Of a stretch of DNA of 64,000 nucleotides, positions 41,311-50,404 are shown piece after piece. Within the stretch, counting starts at the first letter, position 1, and each line of letters starts with the position of its first letter. The notes beneath the pieces were generated by a model. That model saw nothing but the letters and a program-made list of their open reading frames with translations, was not told where the DNA came from and did no database searches. Source of the stretch: DATLZU01 sp035573855 (GTDB taxonomy: Bacteria > Nitrospirota > Nitrospiria > Nitrospirales > Nitrospiraceae); NCBI GenBank assembly GCA_035573855.1, contig DATLZU010000021.1:186001-250000 (forward strand), read 5' to 3'. The position numbers and the translations under genes are program-made.

Positions 41311-41928
41311 ATGCGCATCACCAAGGTCTATACCAGGACTGGAGATGCCGGTAAAACACGGCTCGCCGGAGGGCAACAAGTCTGGAAAGACAGCTTGCGG
41401 GTTGAGGCCTACGGTACGGTCGATGAGCTGAACGCCGCGGTCGGCGTGGCTCGGGTGTTCAACGCGCAGCAGGCCGGTGCTCAGCCTTGGGTGACGCGAC
41501 TGGAGGAGAACCTTCGGTGGATCCAGAACAAGCTGTTCGATGCCGGCGGGATCTTAGCAACCGCTCCCGGCCAACGTTTCAGGCATATGCCGGAGGTCAC
41601 CGAACAGGACGTGAAGCAATTGGAAACGCTCATCGATACCTGCCAGAAGGATTTGACCCCATTGAAAGAGTTCATCCTGCCGGGTGGTGGAGTCGTCTCT
41701 GGGTTCCTGCATCAGGCTCGCACGATCTGCCGCCGCGCGGAGCGGGTATGTGTGCGTCTGTCTCGTGAAGAAGTGGTCGAGCCGACGATCATCAAGTTTC
41801 TCAACCGCCTCGGCGACGCCCTGTTCGTGCTGGCGCGCTGGACGGCTAAGATGCAGGGCGAAGCCGAGTTTCTCTGGCAGCGAAGCGGGCGCGACGGGCG
41901 GGAACGGCGAGAGGAGCAAGACGAGTAG
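41311..41928 (+). CDS. Cob(I)alamin adenosyltransferase (PduO type)
   Basis: A 205-residue four-helix-bundle adenosyltransferase. KVYTRTGDAGKTRLAGG is the ATP-binding N terminus, VEAYGTVDELNAAVG the first helix motif, and CRRAERVCVRL with FLNRLGDALFVLARW complete the active site. RBS AGGAGGG precedes the ATG. It is not homologous to the CobA/CobO-type enzyme at 39739 although it does the same chemistry; PduO-type enzymes favour recycling of complete cobalamins. The C terminus has a charged tail of unknown role. Confidence 0.92.
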   Translation: MRITKVYTRTGDAGKTRLAGGQQVWKDSLRVEAYGTVDELNAAVGVARVFNAQQAGAQPWVTRLEENLRWIQNKLFDAGGILATAPGQRFRHMPEVTEQDVKQLETLIDTCQKDLTPLKEFILPGGGVVSGFLHQARTICRRAERVCVRLSREEVVEPTIIKFLNRLGDALFVLARWTAKMQGEAEFLWQRSGRDGRERREEQDE

Positions 41929-41972
41929 GAGCGGAGGAGGGTGTTAATGTTTATCGTTGTGCAAGGATCGCG

Positions 41973-42542
41973 ATGAGGTGGGGCACACCCGCGCACGCCA
42001 GGCGCCGCGCCGCTCGTGAGGGATTGAAGGGGCAGCTGATCCTGGTGATCGGCGGCGCGGCTTCTGGCAAGAGCCGGGCGGCGTTGGAACTGGCGGGAAG
42101 CGCAAGGCCGCGAGCGTTTGTGGCGACGGGGCAGGCTTTGGATCGGGAAATGGCCGAGCGCATCCGCCGTCATCGGGCCGCCCGCTCAACCGACTGGGTG
42201 ACAGCGGAGGTGCCGCTCGACGTGGCTGAATGGTTCCGGGCATACGGAAGCCGGTATCGCGCCATTGTGCTGGACTGCCTGACCCTCTGGTTGAGCAACA
42301 TGCGGAGCGCTCGCGCGACAGGACCGCGAGCCTTTGCAAAAGTGGAAGAACTGCTCCGGGCCATCCGGGCGACAAAGGCTCGCGTCATCGTGGTGACCAA
42401 CGAGCTTGGACTGGGCCTTGTTCCGGTCAGCGCGTCGGTCCGGGCCTTTCGGGATCTCGCCGGTCGGACTAACCAGCAATTCGCCAACGAAGCCGATGAA
42501 GTGTACTTTGTCGTGAGCGGCCAGCGGCTGCGGATCAAATAA
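41973..42542 (+). CDS. cobU: Adenosylcobinamide kinase / adenosylcobinamide-phosphate guanylyltransferase
   Basis: Bifunctional enzyme that phosphorylates adenosylcobinamide and adds GMP. The P-loop is GGAASGKSRAALELA. The guanylylated histidine lies in RIRRHRAARSTDWVTAE, and LDCLTLWLSNM, VTNELGLGLVP and GRTNQQFANEADEVYFVVSG match the family. ATG 41973 follows CAAGGA at proper spacing and gives about 20 basic residues before the first strand, slightly longer than usual. It is followed at once by cobT. Confidence 0.93.
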   Translation: MRWGTPAHARRRAAREGLKGQLILVIGGAASGKSRAALELAGSARPRAFVATGQALDREMAERIRRHRAARSTDWVTAEVPLDVAEWFRAYGSRYRAIVLDCLTLWLSNMRSARATGPRAFAKVEELLRAIRATKARVIVVTNELGLGLVPVSASVRAFRDLAGRTNQQFANEADEVYFVVSGQRLRIK

Positions 42543-42566
42543 ATGAGCCACCGGAGGACGAACTGC

Positions 42567-43625
42567 ATGGCAACCCTTCAGGATGTCATACAGAAAATCC
42601 AGCCACTCGATCAGGACTGTGAAAAACGAGCGCAAGCCCGCCTGGACCGGCTGACGAAGCCGCAGGGAAGCCTGGGACGACTGGAAGAACTGGCGGCGCG
42701 GTACGCGGCCATCACCGGCAAGATCTGTCCCAAGCTCCCTCGAGGAGCGGTGTTCACATTCGCGGCCGACCACGGCGTGGCCGCCGCCGGCGTCAGCGCC
42801 TATCCGCAGGCCGTCACGGCCCAAATGGTCCTCAATTTTTTGCGCGGCGGCGCCGGGGTGAATGTCTTAGCCCGTCACGTCGGCCTCGAGGTCCGCGTCG
42901 TCGATATCGGCGTGGCGCATGACTTCGGGCGGATCGCTGGGCTCATCGATCGGAAATTGATGAAGGGAACAGGCAATTTCATGCATGAACCGGCGATGAG
43001 CCGCAAGACCGCTGAGCGGTCGTTACTGGTGGGGATTGAACTGGCCGGCCAGGCGGCGGCGGAGGGGATCGGCGTGCTTGGCACCGGGGACATGGGGATC
43101 GGCAATACGACGGCGAGTTCGGCCATTACCGCCATAGTTACCGGGAAGCCAGTCGCTGAGGTAACGGGGCGGGGAACCGGCATCGATGCCGCGACGCATG
43201 CACGCAAGGTGTCCGTGATCCAGCAGGCCCTGGAACGACACCGTCCCGATCCAGCCGATCCGATCGAGGTCTTGGCGAAGGTCGGTGGTCTGGAAATCGG
43301 CGGTCTGGCCGGCTTGATCCTCGGTGCCGCGGCGGTGCGGATGCCGGTTGTACTGGACGGATTCATTGCCGGGGCCGCCGCCTTGATCGCCGTTGGGTTA
43401 CAGCCGCGCTGCCGAGACTATCTGATCGCCTCGCATCGGTCGGCCGAACCTGGGCATCGGGCGGTCCTCGATCATCTGAAGCTTACCCCACTGCTAGACC
43501 TCGATCTCCGGTTGGGAGAGGGAACCGGTGCCTGCCTCGGCATCGCACTCTTGTTCGCCTCATTGAGGGTGCTCACGGAGATGGCCACCTTCGAGGAGGC
43601 CGGCGTTTCGGAAAAGAGCGAATAA
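42567..43625 (+). CDS. cobT: Nicotinate-nucleotide--dimethylbenzimidazole phosphoribosyltransferase
   Basis: Makes alpha-ribazole phosphate from DMB and nicotinate mononucleotide. The 352-residue protein has RLDRLTKPQGSLGRLEELA, FAADHGVAAAGVSAYPQ, the GTGDMGIGNTTASSA loop and the catalytic glutamate in LRLGEGTGACLG. ATG 42567, 9 nt after GGAGG, is preferred to ATG 42543. It uses the DMB supplied by BluB and feeds CobS downstream. Confidence 0.95.
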   Translation: MATLQDVIQKIQPLDQDCEKRAQARLDRLTKPQGSLGRLEELAARYAAITGKICPKLPRGAVFTFAADHGVAAAGVSAYPQAVTAQMVLNFLRGGAGVNVLARHVGLEVRVVDIGVAHDFGRIAGLIDRKLMKGTGNFMHEPAMSRKTAERSLLVGIELAGQAAAEGIGVLGTGDMGIGNTTASSAITAIVTGKPVAEVTGRGTGIDAATHARKVSVIQQALERHRPDPADPIEVLAKVGGLEIGGLAGLILGAAAVRMPVVLDGFIAGAAALIAVGLQPRCRDYLIASHRSAEPGHRAVLDHLKLTPLLDLDLRLGEGTGACLGIALLFASLRVLTEMATFEEAGVSEKSE

Positions 43626-43680
43626 CCAATCACGAAGCGCACTGCTCACAACCATCGGATCGGACCCACGTTCTTTGCAG

Positions 43681-43713
43681 GTCGCTGTTCGCTGCTCGCG
43701 ATGAGCTATCGCT
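43681..43713. repeat. 7-nt periodic repeat before cobS
   Basis: GTCGCTG, TTCGCTG, CTCGCGA, TGAGCTA, then TCGCT running into the cobS ATG at 43714; GCT keeps the same phase in most units. No ribosome-binding site remains between repeat and start. Confidence 0.6.
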
Positions 43714-44469
43714 ATGACACGTCACTTCCTGATCGCGTGGCATTTTCTGACCGCCGTTCCGCTTACCCGACGGCACTACGCGCCTGCCCCCCATGAGCTG
43801 GCCGCCTCGATGGGATGGTACCCGATGGTCGGCCTGATTCTGGGAGGGCTGATAGCCGTAACTGATCTTCTGATGGACAGGCTGTTCACCCCGGAGGTCG
43901 CCAATTTACTCTTACTGCTGGCGCTGGTCTCCGTCACCCGCGGTCTGCATCAGGACGGATTGGCGGATACGTTGGATGGACTCGCCGGAGGTCAGACTCC
44001 GGCGGAACGACTGGCCATCATGCGGGACGGGCGGATCGGCGCGATCGGCGCGACCGGTCTGTTTTTCGCGCTGGCTTTGCGCTACGCGGGACTGTTGGCG
44101 TTGCCGTCTCAGGTCCGCTTTCCAGTGCTGCTGTGTATGCCGGCATTCGGCCGATGGGCCATGGTGGTCGCTGCCTGGGCGGTTCCCTACGCCCGAGCCG
44201 AAGGCGGCTTGGCCGCGCCGTTTCTCGATCATCTTGCGCCTCGCCACGTCGTTGCGGCCTCCCTGGTCATCGGGGCCCTGTTGTCGACGCTGTTCGGACT
44301 CGGCGGTGCGGTGACCGGCTTGGTGGGCGGCGTGGTGCTCGCTCGCGCCTGCACTGCGCTCTGCAGGAGGTGCCTCGGAGGCGTGACCGGCGATACACTC
44401 GGCGCGACGAACGAAGTGGTGGAGACCTCGTTCCTGTTGGCCGGGCCGGCGCTCCTGGGGCTCCGATGA
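43714..44469 (+). CDS. cobS: Adenosylcobinamide-GDP ribazoletransferase (cobalamin synthase)
   Basis: An integral membrane enzyme of 251 residues that joins adenosylcobinamide-GDP to alpha-ribazole (phosphate). The hallmark TRGLHQDGLADTLDGLAGG is at about residue 73, followed by MRDGRIGAIGATGLFFAL. Several hydrophobic helices follow. The start abuts a 7-nt periodic repeat with no visible RBS. The stop overlaps cbiB by 4 bp. Confidence 0.93.
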   Translation: MTRHFLIAWHFLTAVPLTRRHYAPAPHELAASMGWYPMVGLILGGLIAVTDLLMDRLFTPEVANLLLLLALVSVTRGLHQDGLADTLDGLAGGQTPAERLAIMRDGRIGAIGATGLFFALALRYAGLLALPSQVRFPVLLCMPAFGRWAMVVAAWAVPYARAEGGLAAPFLDHLAPRHVVAASLVIGALLSTLFGLGGAVTGLVGGVVLARACTALCRRCLGGVTGDTLGATNEVVETSFLLAGPALLGLR

Positions 44470-45419
44470 CAGCCGTCGAGTTGATGCTGGCTTGCGCGCT
44501 GGATGCGGTGTGCGGAGATCCGCGCTGGGTCCCGCACCCGGTCCGCCTCATGGGCTGTGGAATTGCCTGGTTGGACGGCCGTGTTCGCTTATGGTGCCGT
44601 AACCCGGCCAGCCTGCGCGGTGCCGGACTCGTGCTTGCCGCCGGGCTGCCCTGTTTCTCCTATGCTGCCGGTTGGCTGGCCATCGAAATCGGCGCCGCGT
44701 TCGGAGATTGGGTCGGGAAAGGCGTGGCCGTGGTCCTCGCCTACACGACGCTTGCGGCAAGGGATTTGATTGACCATGTCAGGGCCGTCGAGCGGGCGCT
44801 CGTATCCGGTAATCTGTTGAGGGCCAGAGAGGCGGTTTCGCTGATCGTTGGGCGCGATACCCGGACGCTGGATGAAGTGGAAATCATCCGCGCGACCGTC
44901 GAGACCATCGCCGAAAATGCGTCGGACGGGATCATCGCCCCGCTGTTTTACTTGACGCTCGGCGGCGCGCCCTTGGCGCTGGCCTATAAAGCGGTGAACA
45001 CGCTGGATTCCATGATCGGTCATCGCGATGCGCGATACGAGCACTTCGGCTGGGCGTCGGCGCGACTGGACGATCTGGCTAATTGGCTGCCTGCGCGCTT
45101 GACCGCCTGTTTGATCGTCGCAGCTGCCGGACTTCTCACGCAGCGTCTCGACGTCGTAAATGCAAGCTGGCGGATCCTTCGGCGAGACGGACACCGCCAT
45201 CCCAGTCCGAACAGCGGGAGGCCCGAAGCCGCCATGGCGGGCGTGTTGGGGGTCCAGCTCGGCGGGGTGAATTATTATGATGGACGACCGTCCGAGCGCC
45301 CTCGGCTCGGCGATCCGCGACGGGCCTTAGCGGTCCAGGATATCCGGCGGGCCTTGCACATCACGATCATGACCGCGGTCCTGGGCGTGCTGCTCGCCCT
45401 CCTTGTTCTCCTCCGATGA
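44466..45419 (+). CDS. cbiB: Adenosylcobinamide-phosphate synthase
   Basis: A membrane protein of 317 residues that attaches (R)-1-amino-2-propanol phosphate to adenosylcobyric acid. Typical blocks: LDAVCGDPRWVPHPVRLMG at the N terminus, ETIAENASDGIIAPLFY, KAVNTLDSMIGHRDARYEHFGWASARLDD and HPSPNSGRPEAAMAGVLGVQLGGVNYYDG. ATG 44466 overlaps the cobS stop; the longer frame from 44133 is out-of-frame shadow of cobS. It is coupled by overlap to cobD, which makes its aminopropanol phosphate. Confidence 0.95.
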   Translation: MTAVELMLACALDAVCGDPRWVPHPVRLMGCGIAWLDGRVRLWCRNPASLRGAGLVLAAGLPCFSYAAGWLAIEIGAAFGDWVGKGVAVVLAYTTLAARDLIDHVRAVERALVSGNLLRAREAVSLIVGRDTRTLDEVEIIRATVETIAENASDGIIAPLFYLTLGGAPLALAYKAVNTLDSMIGHRDARYEHFGWASARLDDLANWLPARLTACLIVAAAGLLTQRLDVVNASWRILRRDGHRHPSPNSGRPEAAMAGVLGVQLGGVNYYDGRPSERPRLGDPRRALAVQDIRRALHITIMTAVLGVLLALLVLLR

Positions 45420-46504
45420 AGAGCGACGGCGGCCACGGTGGAAATGTGTACGCGGCGTCCCGCGAGCTGGGAATTTCCATCGCGCGGATGGTGGATTTCA
45501 GTGCCAGCATCAATCCGCTGGGACCTTCGCCGCTGGCGCTGCGGGCGATCAAGGATGGGCTCGCGTCGCTTCAGCATTACCCGGACCCAGATTGCCAGGC
45601 TCTGCGATCCGCTCTGGCTGAACGATGGGAACTGTCTCCTGATCGGTTCGTAATCGGCAACGGTTCAGTGGAGTTGATTCACGTGCTTCCTCGCGCGCTG
45701 AAGTTCCGGCATGTGCTTGTGCTGGGCCCCACCTTCTCCGAATATGCGCGGGCAGTCAAACTGGCAGGAGGCGCGGTCGAAATGGTGATGGCCAGACACT
45801 CGGATGGCTACAGGCCTCCCCTCGACGAGGCGCTTCGCCGGATTTGTGCAAAGGACACGCGGATCGATGCAATCGTGTTCGGCCATCCCAACAGTCCGAC
45901 TGGACAGGCATGTCCAGTGACCGAGGTGCTCCGTCTGGTGCGCGCGGCCGAAAAACGATCGGTATGGGTGATCGTGGACGAAGCGTTTGTTGAGTATTGT
46001 CCTGATCGATCGCTTCTGCGCTATGTCCCGGGTCATCCTCGGGTTGTGGTGCTTCGGAGTTTCACCAAGTTTTACGCGCTTCCCGGACTTCGAGTGGGAT
46101 ATGCAGTGGGCTCGAAGTTGGTGATTGAAACGATCCGCCGCCATCTGCCGCCATGGACGGTGAATACGCTGGCCCAACACGCGGCCGTAGCCAGCTTGGC
46201 CGATCGCCGGCACGAACGACAAAGCTCGACGTTCATGGATCGGGAGCGCGCACGGTTTATCGCGCGCTTAGGCTCCATCCCTGGCATCACAGTGTATCCT
46301 TCGGCCGCCAATTTTCTGTTGGTCGAATTGCCGCCGGAGCGGCGAGCCTCGGCGATTGTCGCTGCGCTCCGGAAGGACGGGCTGCTGATCCGTGACTGTT
46401 CGACCGTCCCTGGTCTGACTGAACGGACGGTCCGGATTGCGGTGCGGATTGCTGAGGACAACGCTCGCTTGGCTTCGTTTCTTTCATCGCTGCTGAAAGG
46501 ATGA
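45416..46504 (+). CDS. cobD: L-threonine-O-3-phosphate decarboxylase
   Basis: A PLP enzyme of the histidinol-phosphate aminotransferase fold, 362 residues, producing (R)-1-amino-2-propanol O-2-phosphate for CbiB. GGHGGNVYAASRELG at the N terminus and DFSASINPLGPSP separate it from true HisC. VFGHPNSPTGQ, VIVDEAFVEYCPD and the lysine in LRSFTKFYALPGLRVGYA are the PLP site. Start overlaps cbiB by 4 bp. The name cobC is used for the same enzyme in aerobic-pathway nomenclature. Confidence 0.93.
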   Translation: MKSDGGHGGNVYAASRELGISIARMVDFSASINPLGPSPLALRAIKDGLASLQHYPDPDCQALRSALAERWELSPDRFVIGNGSVELIHVLPRALKFRHVLVLGPTFSEYARAVKLAGGAVEMVMARHSDGYRPPLDEALRRICAKDTRIDAIVFGHPNSPTGQACPVTEVLRLVRAAEKRSVWVIVDEAFVEYCPDRSLLRYVPGHPRVVVLRSFTKFYALPGLRVGYAVGSKLVIETIRRHLPPWTVNTLAQHAAVASLADRRHERQSSTFMDRERARFIARLGSIPGITVYPSAANFLLVELPPERRASAIVAALRKDGLLIRDCSTVPGLTERTVRIAVRIAEDNARLASFLSSLLKG

Positions 46505-46508
46505 GTCC

Positions 46509-47246
46509 ATGGAGCGGCATAGTTCGAACTGGTTGGGATCGTATTATCGGGTGATCGGGACGACGTTGGTCATCGATCTCGGTCATGCCAGACCGGTTTT
46601 ATCCTCCGCCCCGCACCGCGGAGGATTCGTTCGGATCCGGTATATCCTCAATCATCAGGTCGAGCTGCTGCCTGAGGGGAGCCAGTCGAAGAACTGGTGC
46701 GATCCTGGACGATATCTGACCCGGGTGGCCGCTTCGCTTGGGATCCACCACCGCTGTGTCGGATTCATGACGGCCGTGCCGATGACTCGATTGGTGATGC
46801 TGCGCGAAGAGGACAAACGCTGCGGTCTGTGGGTGGAGTGCTTCTGTACTGTTGGTGTGACCAACGCGGTGAAGGCGGGTGAACCACCGGTGGAGCCCCA
46901 GTTCCGCCGCCCGCTCGGCACCATCAACATCATTCTGGTGACCAATGCGCGCCTGGTCGCCTCGGCCATGGTCGGAGCCGTGCAGGTGGCGACCGAAAGC
47001 AAGGCGGCGGTGTTGCTTGAGCGGGTGGTCCGCAGTTCGGTCAGCGGGGAACTTGCGACCGGCACGGGCACGGATGCTGTGGCGGTTGCCTGCGGTCTGC
47101 GGGGAGAGGGGCCAGTGCTTCGATACAGCGGGACCCATACGGAAATCGGCGCCATGATCGGCCGTGTGGTGCGGCAAGGTGTGCAGTTGGGATTGGATCG
47201 AACGGACCGGCGGTCGAACGGCTATCGCTCAGGAACGAGGGGGTAG
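46509..47246 (+). CDS. cbiZ: Adenosylcobinamide amidohydrolase
   Basis: A 245-residue CbiZ-family protein that removes the aminopropanol side chain from scavenged (adenosyl)cobinamide or pseudo-B12, returning it to adenosylcobyric acid. Recognisable blocks are VGFMTAVPMTRLVML, CTVGVTNAVKAGEPP, GTINIILVTNARLVASAMVGAV and ATGTGTDAVAVACG. It sits between cobD and cobQ, 4 nt after cobD. Its presence beside BtuFCD/BtuB indicates salvage of foreign corrinoids and their rebuilding into DMB-cobalamin. Confidence 0.9.
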   Translation: MERHSSNWLGSYYRVIGTTLVIDLGHARPVLSSAPHRGGFVRIRYILNHQVELLPEGSQSKNWCDPGRYLTRVAASLGIHHRCVGFMTAVPMTRLVMLREEDKRCGLWVECFCTVGVTNAVKAGEPPVEPQFRRPLGTINIILVTNARLVASAMVGAVQVATESKAAVLLERVVRSSVSGELATGTGTDAVAVACGLRGEGPVLRYSGTHTEIGAMIGRVVRQGVQLGLDRTDRRSNGYRSGTRG

Positions 47247-47247
47247 A

Positions 47248-48747
47248 ATGGTCGCCACGGCCCGAAGCTTGATGATTCAAGGCACTGGCTCCCATGTCGG
47301 CAAGTCTGTCTTGGTGGCGGCACTGTGTCGGCTTTTCGTTCGAAAAGGGCTCCGTGTCGCGCCGTTCAAGGCCCAAAACATGTCGAATAACTCGTTTGTG
47401 ACACCGGATGGAAAGGAGATCGCTCGGGCCCAAGCGGTACAAGCCGCTGCTTGCCGGCTCGCGCCGAGGACCGATTTCAATCCGATCTTGATTAAGCCGG
47501 CCGGAGAACAACAGGCTCAGCTGGTGGTGGACGGCGCGGTCGCCGGCTCTTTAGAGGCCTCGGATTTCGGACGGATCCGTCGAGAGTTTGAGCCGGCGGT
47601 CCGAGCAGCTTTTCTCCGTCTGGCAGCGGAATTCGACCTGGTCATTCTCGAAGGGGCTGGAAGCCCAGCTGAGGTCAATCTGCGCGAGCATGATCTCGTC
47701 AACATGTGGATGGCACGCCTGGCCAATGCGCCAGTGATCTTGGTCGGCGACATTGATCGGGGCGGGGTGCTGGCGGCGCTGGTCGGAACCATGGCGCTCT
47801 TAAATGGCGACGAACGGCGACACGTTAAAGGCTTTGTAATCAATAAGTTTCGAGGCGATCTTAAACTATTGCTTCCTGGGATTCAAACGGTCGAAGATGC
47901 CATTCAACGACCTTGCTTGGGGGTACTTCCGTATTGCCAGACAATCGTTCTGCCGCAAGAAGATGCGCTGGAATGGGCGATGTTGTCTCGCGTTCCGACG
48001 CGCGGAGACATCGTGATAATCGGCGTGGTCGATGTGCCCTTTCTCTCCAACTTTACCGATTTCGAGTCGTTAGCGCTCGAGCCGGACGTGTATCTGCGAC
48101 GAATCACTGGCTCAGACGCCGGGGTGCCGGACGTGTTGATCTTTCCAGGCACCAAGAACACGCCGCAGGCTCTCCGGTTCGTCAGAGAACGCGGCCTGGA
48201 TCGGTTAGCTCGGCGAGTCTTGGCTGCGGGGGGAACCGTGCTGGGGATTTGCGGAGGATATCAGATCCTGGGCCGTCGGATCTTGGACCCAGACGGCGTG
48301 GAATCGTCTGACCGAGAATTGGAAGGTTTGCACCTGCTGAGCGCCGACACGACGTTTTCGAGCCACAAGATCACGGTCCCGGTCGTCGGCGTGCATCGGG
48401 GCTTTGGAGCTCCTGTCCACGGCTATGAAGTCCATATGGGACGAACTGTTCTCAGAGACGGGACGGCGCCGTTTCTTGACGTGCGCCAGCCCCACGAGTT
48501 GTCCTACCGTCCGGACGGCGCGAGATCGCCGGACGGGCGGATCCTGGGAACCTATGTCCATGGGCTGTTCGATGCTCCGGTGTTTCGCCGATGCTTCCTC
48601 AATTCCATCAGAGAAAGGCGCGGACTGCCGCCGCTCGAGCCGACCACCGGACCTTCCTTTGATGACGGCCTCGATCAGTGGGCCGATTTTGTCGCTCGGC
48701 ACCTCGATGTGCCACGCATCGAAGCCCTTATCAGCCAGCCTGTTTGA
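47248..48747 (+). CDS. cobQ: Cobyric acid synthase
   Basis: Amidates carboxylates b, d, e and g of adenosylcobyrinate a,c-diamide. The 499-residue protein has QGTGSHVGKSVLVAALCR, the substrate loop FKAQNMSNNSFVT, VILEGAGSPAEVNLREHDLVNM, GDIDRGGVLAALVGT, and a glutaminase domain with the cysteine in GICGGYQILG and histidine in GTYVHGLFD. ATG 47248 follows GAGGGGG and begins 1 nt after the cbiZ stop. It is the last gene of the cobalamin locus; no phosphatase of the CobC type is seen. Confidence 0.95.
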   Translation: MVATARSLMIQGTGSHVGKSVLVAALCRLFVRKGLRVAPFKAQNMSNNSFVTPDGKEIARAQAVQAAACRLAPRTDFNPILIKPAGEQQAQLVVDGAVAGSLEASDFGRIRREFEPAVRAAFLRLAAEFDLVILEGAGSPAEVNLREHDLVNMWMARLANAPVILVGDIDRGGVLAALVGTMALLNGDERRHVKGFVINKFRGDLKLLLPGIQTVEDAIQRPCLGVLPYCQTIVLPQEDALEWAMLSRVPTRGDIVIIGVVDVPFLSNFTDFESLALEPDVYLRRITGSDAGVPDVLIFPGTKNTPQALRFVRERGLDRLARRVLAAGGTVLGICGGYQILGRRILDPDGVESSDRELEGLHLLSADTTFSSHKITVPVVGVHRGFGAPVHGYEVHMGRTVLRDGTAPFLDVRQPHELSYRPDGARSPDGRILGTYVHGLFDAPVFRRCFLNSIRERRGLPPLEPTTGPSFDDGLDQWADFVARHLDVPRIEALISQPV

Positions 48748-49223
48748 CTGCGGCCTTGCCCGGATCACTGTCTCGACCGTTGCGTGATCCTCCCGATATC
48801 CATTCCCTGCGCTTGGCTGCAGGCGAGATGCCCTGTTCTCGGGTAATCACGCATTTCTTCCAATTATTGAGTTCCAAAAATCGTCACGAGATGGACAACG
48901 AATGGACGGAAACAGACGAGAGCGGACAGTTTTTCCCTCTTCCGGCGAAGCACCTTCGATGCTTCTGAGTCCGTGCGACTTCGACAATATTTTCAGGCGT
49001 TGAGTGATCTATGAGAAAACGATGGCTGGGGCTGAACTTATGTCGGCATAGAAGTTGCTGAAGACTTCGTTCCGGGCATTGCCCCTTCTTCTTATCTATC
49101 AACCGGTATGGGATCCACGCCGACTCACACCGCAGTCTCCGCGTTCCGTTTTTCGGTTCGCGCTTGTCCGGCAGCTATAACTCAGACTCAAGACGTCAAG
49201 AGATCCCATCCAAGGAGGATGTC
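48748..49223. other. Gap between the B12 and chemosensory loci
   Basis: No gene is supported. A 7-bp inverted repeat GGATCAC (48762-48768)/GTGATCC (48784-48790) lies just after cobQ but has no T-run. A strong RBS (AAGGAGGAT) is at 49212-49220 for the next gene. Confidence 0.5.
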
Positions 49224-49952
49224 ATGAGCGTGCGAGTCACTGCGCTGATTCTCGGGTTGTCCGCGAGCCTGACGCTTCTGGCTGCGGGTGCGCCAGCCGC
49301 GGACGAGGCTGAAACGGCGGACCTCTTGATCAAGTTGTTGAAGGTCGGGCGCAAAGTGGTCTCTGAGCATCAACCACTGATCAACGATGCGTCCAAGGGC
49401 AACAAAGGATTCACCCAGGATTTCCTGGCCAGCCAAGTGATCGAACGGTTCAGGCAACAAACGAAGATCGATCTGAGCAGACCCAACGGCGTTCCCAGCG
49501 CGTCGATCCTGCTAAGTCTGCTCGAAGCGGAGAAAGAAGTGGTCGATGAAGCCCAGCCGGTCATCAACAAACAGGGCGTGGGATTCAAAGGATTTCTTCC
49601 GGCGGTGTTCGCTCGCAAGGCAGGAGAAAAGTTCTATCGAAAGACCGGGATCCGGCTGAAGCTGACCGGGACGGAATACCGGTATCCGGGCAACAAGCCC
49701 GATGAATTCGAAGCCGAAGTCTTGCGCATGTTCGCCGATCCCCGCCATCCCAAAGGGCAGCCTTACAGCAAAGCGACAATGGTCGGCGGCAAACCGGTGC
49801 TGCGGGTCATGGATCCCGAATATGTGACGCCGACGTGCTTGACCTGTCATGGCACTCCGAAAGGGGAGCGCGATATCACAGGGATGAAAAAAGAAGGATG
49901 GAAAGAGGGGGACTTGGCCGGAGCGATCAGTTTGACGATGCCGCTGAAATAG
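49224..49952 (+). CDS. Exported c-type haem-binding protein, Tll0287-like (DUF3365)
   Basis: A 242-residue protein with a signal peptide (ALILGLSASLTLLAAGAPAADE) and one haem motif CLTCHG near residue 215. The preceding block PYSKATMVGGKPVLRVMDPEYVTPTCLTCH, and the pattern FKGFLPAVFARKAGEKFYRKTG with RYPGNKPDEFE, are those of the Tll0287-like family, found alone and as periplasmic sensor domains of kinases and chemoreceptors. It starts at ATG 49224 after AAGGAGGAT. It lies directly before a chemosensory operon, so a periplasmic redox or gas signal to that system is an attractive inference. Confidence 0.87.
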   Translation: MSVRVTALILGLSASLTLLAAGAPAADEAETADLLIKLLKVGRKVVSEHQPLINDASKGNKGFTQDFLASQVIERFRQQTKIDLSRPNGVPSASILLSLLEAEKEVVDEAQPVINKQGVGFKGFLPAVFARKAGEKFYRKTGIRLKLTGTEYRYPGNKPDEFEAEVLRMFADPRHPKGQPYSKATMVGGKPVLRVMDPEYVTPTCLTCHGTPKGERDITGMKKEGWKEGDLAGAISLTMPLK

Positions 49953-50041
49953 TGGTGCCGTGACTCTTCGGTTTCGGGCGACAGTTGAATTGAAGAGGGC
50001 CCGAGGATGACCGGGCGTTCAAGAAGGAGGAAAAGCGAACC

Positions 50042-50404
50042 ATGAGCAAGATCGTCGTTGTGGATGATTCCTATGCGGAACTGCAAATGATCGAAGGGTA
50101 TTTGAAGTCGGCCAACCACACGGTGGTGTCCTACCCGAACGCCGACAAGTTGGAAGAAAAACTGGCGACCGAGAAGCCTGACCTTATTATCCTTGACGTG
50201 GTGATGCCTGGCCGCAACGGGTTTCAGGCCTGCCGTGATCTGAAAAATGATGACCGCTTCAAGAACATCCCGGTTGTGCTGTGCACCTCGAAAGGGCAAG
50301 AAAGCGACAAGTTTTGGGGACAGCAGCAAGGCGCCAACGGGTATGTTGTGAAGCCGTTTAAAGCCGAGGACTTGCTGGCGGCCGTGAAGCGGGCGCTCAA
50401 TTGA
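50042..50404 (+). CDS. CheY-like response regulator (PilG/PilH type)
   Basis: A 120-residue single receiver. KIVVVDDSYAELQMIEGYL gives the acidic pair, LIILDVVMPGRNGFQACRDL the phosphorylated aspartate, VVLCTSKGQESDKFWG the serine/threonine site and VVKPFKAEDLL the lysine. The DKFWGxxQGAxGY segment is characteristic of PilH/PilG-type regulators of twitching-type systems rather than flagellar CheY. RBS AGGAGGAAAAG precedes the ATG. Stop and next start overlap (TTGA). Confidence 0.9.
   Translation: MSKIVVVDDSYAELQMIEGYLKSANHTVVSYPNADKLEEKLATEKPDLIILDVVMPGRNGFQACRDLKNDDRFKNIPVVLCTSKGQESDKFWGQQQGANGYVVKPFKAEDLLAAVKRALN

Noticed and set aside
48762..48790. Terminator after cobQ
   Set aside because: The 7-bp stem has a long loop and no T-run, so it is not a convincing intrinsic terminator.
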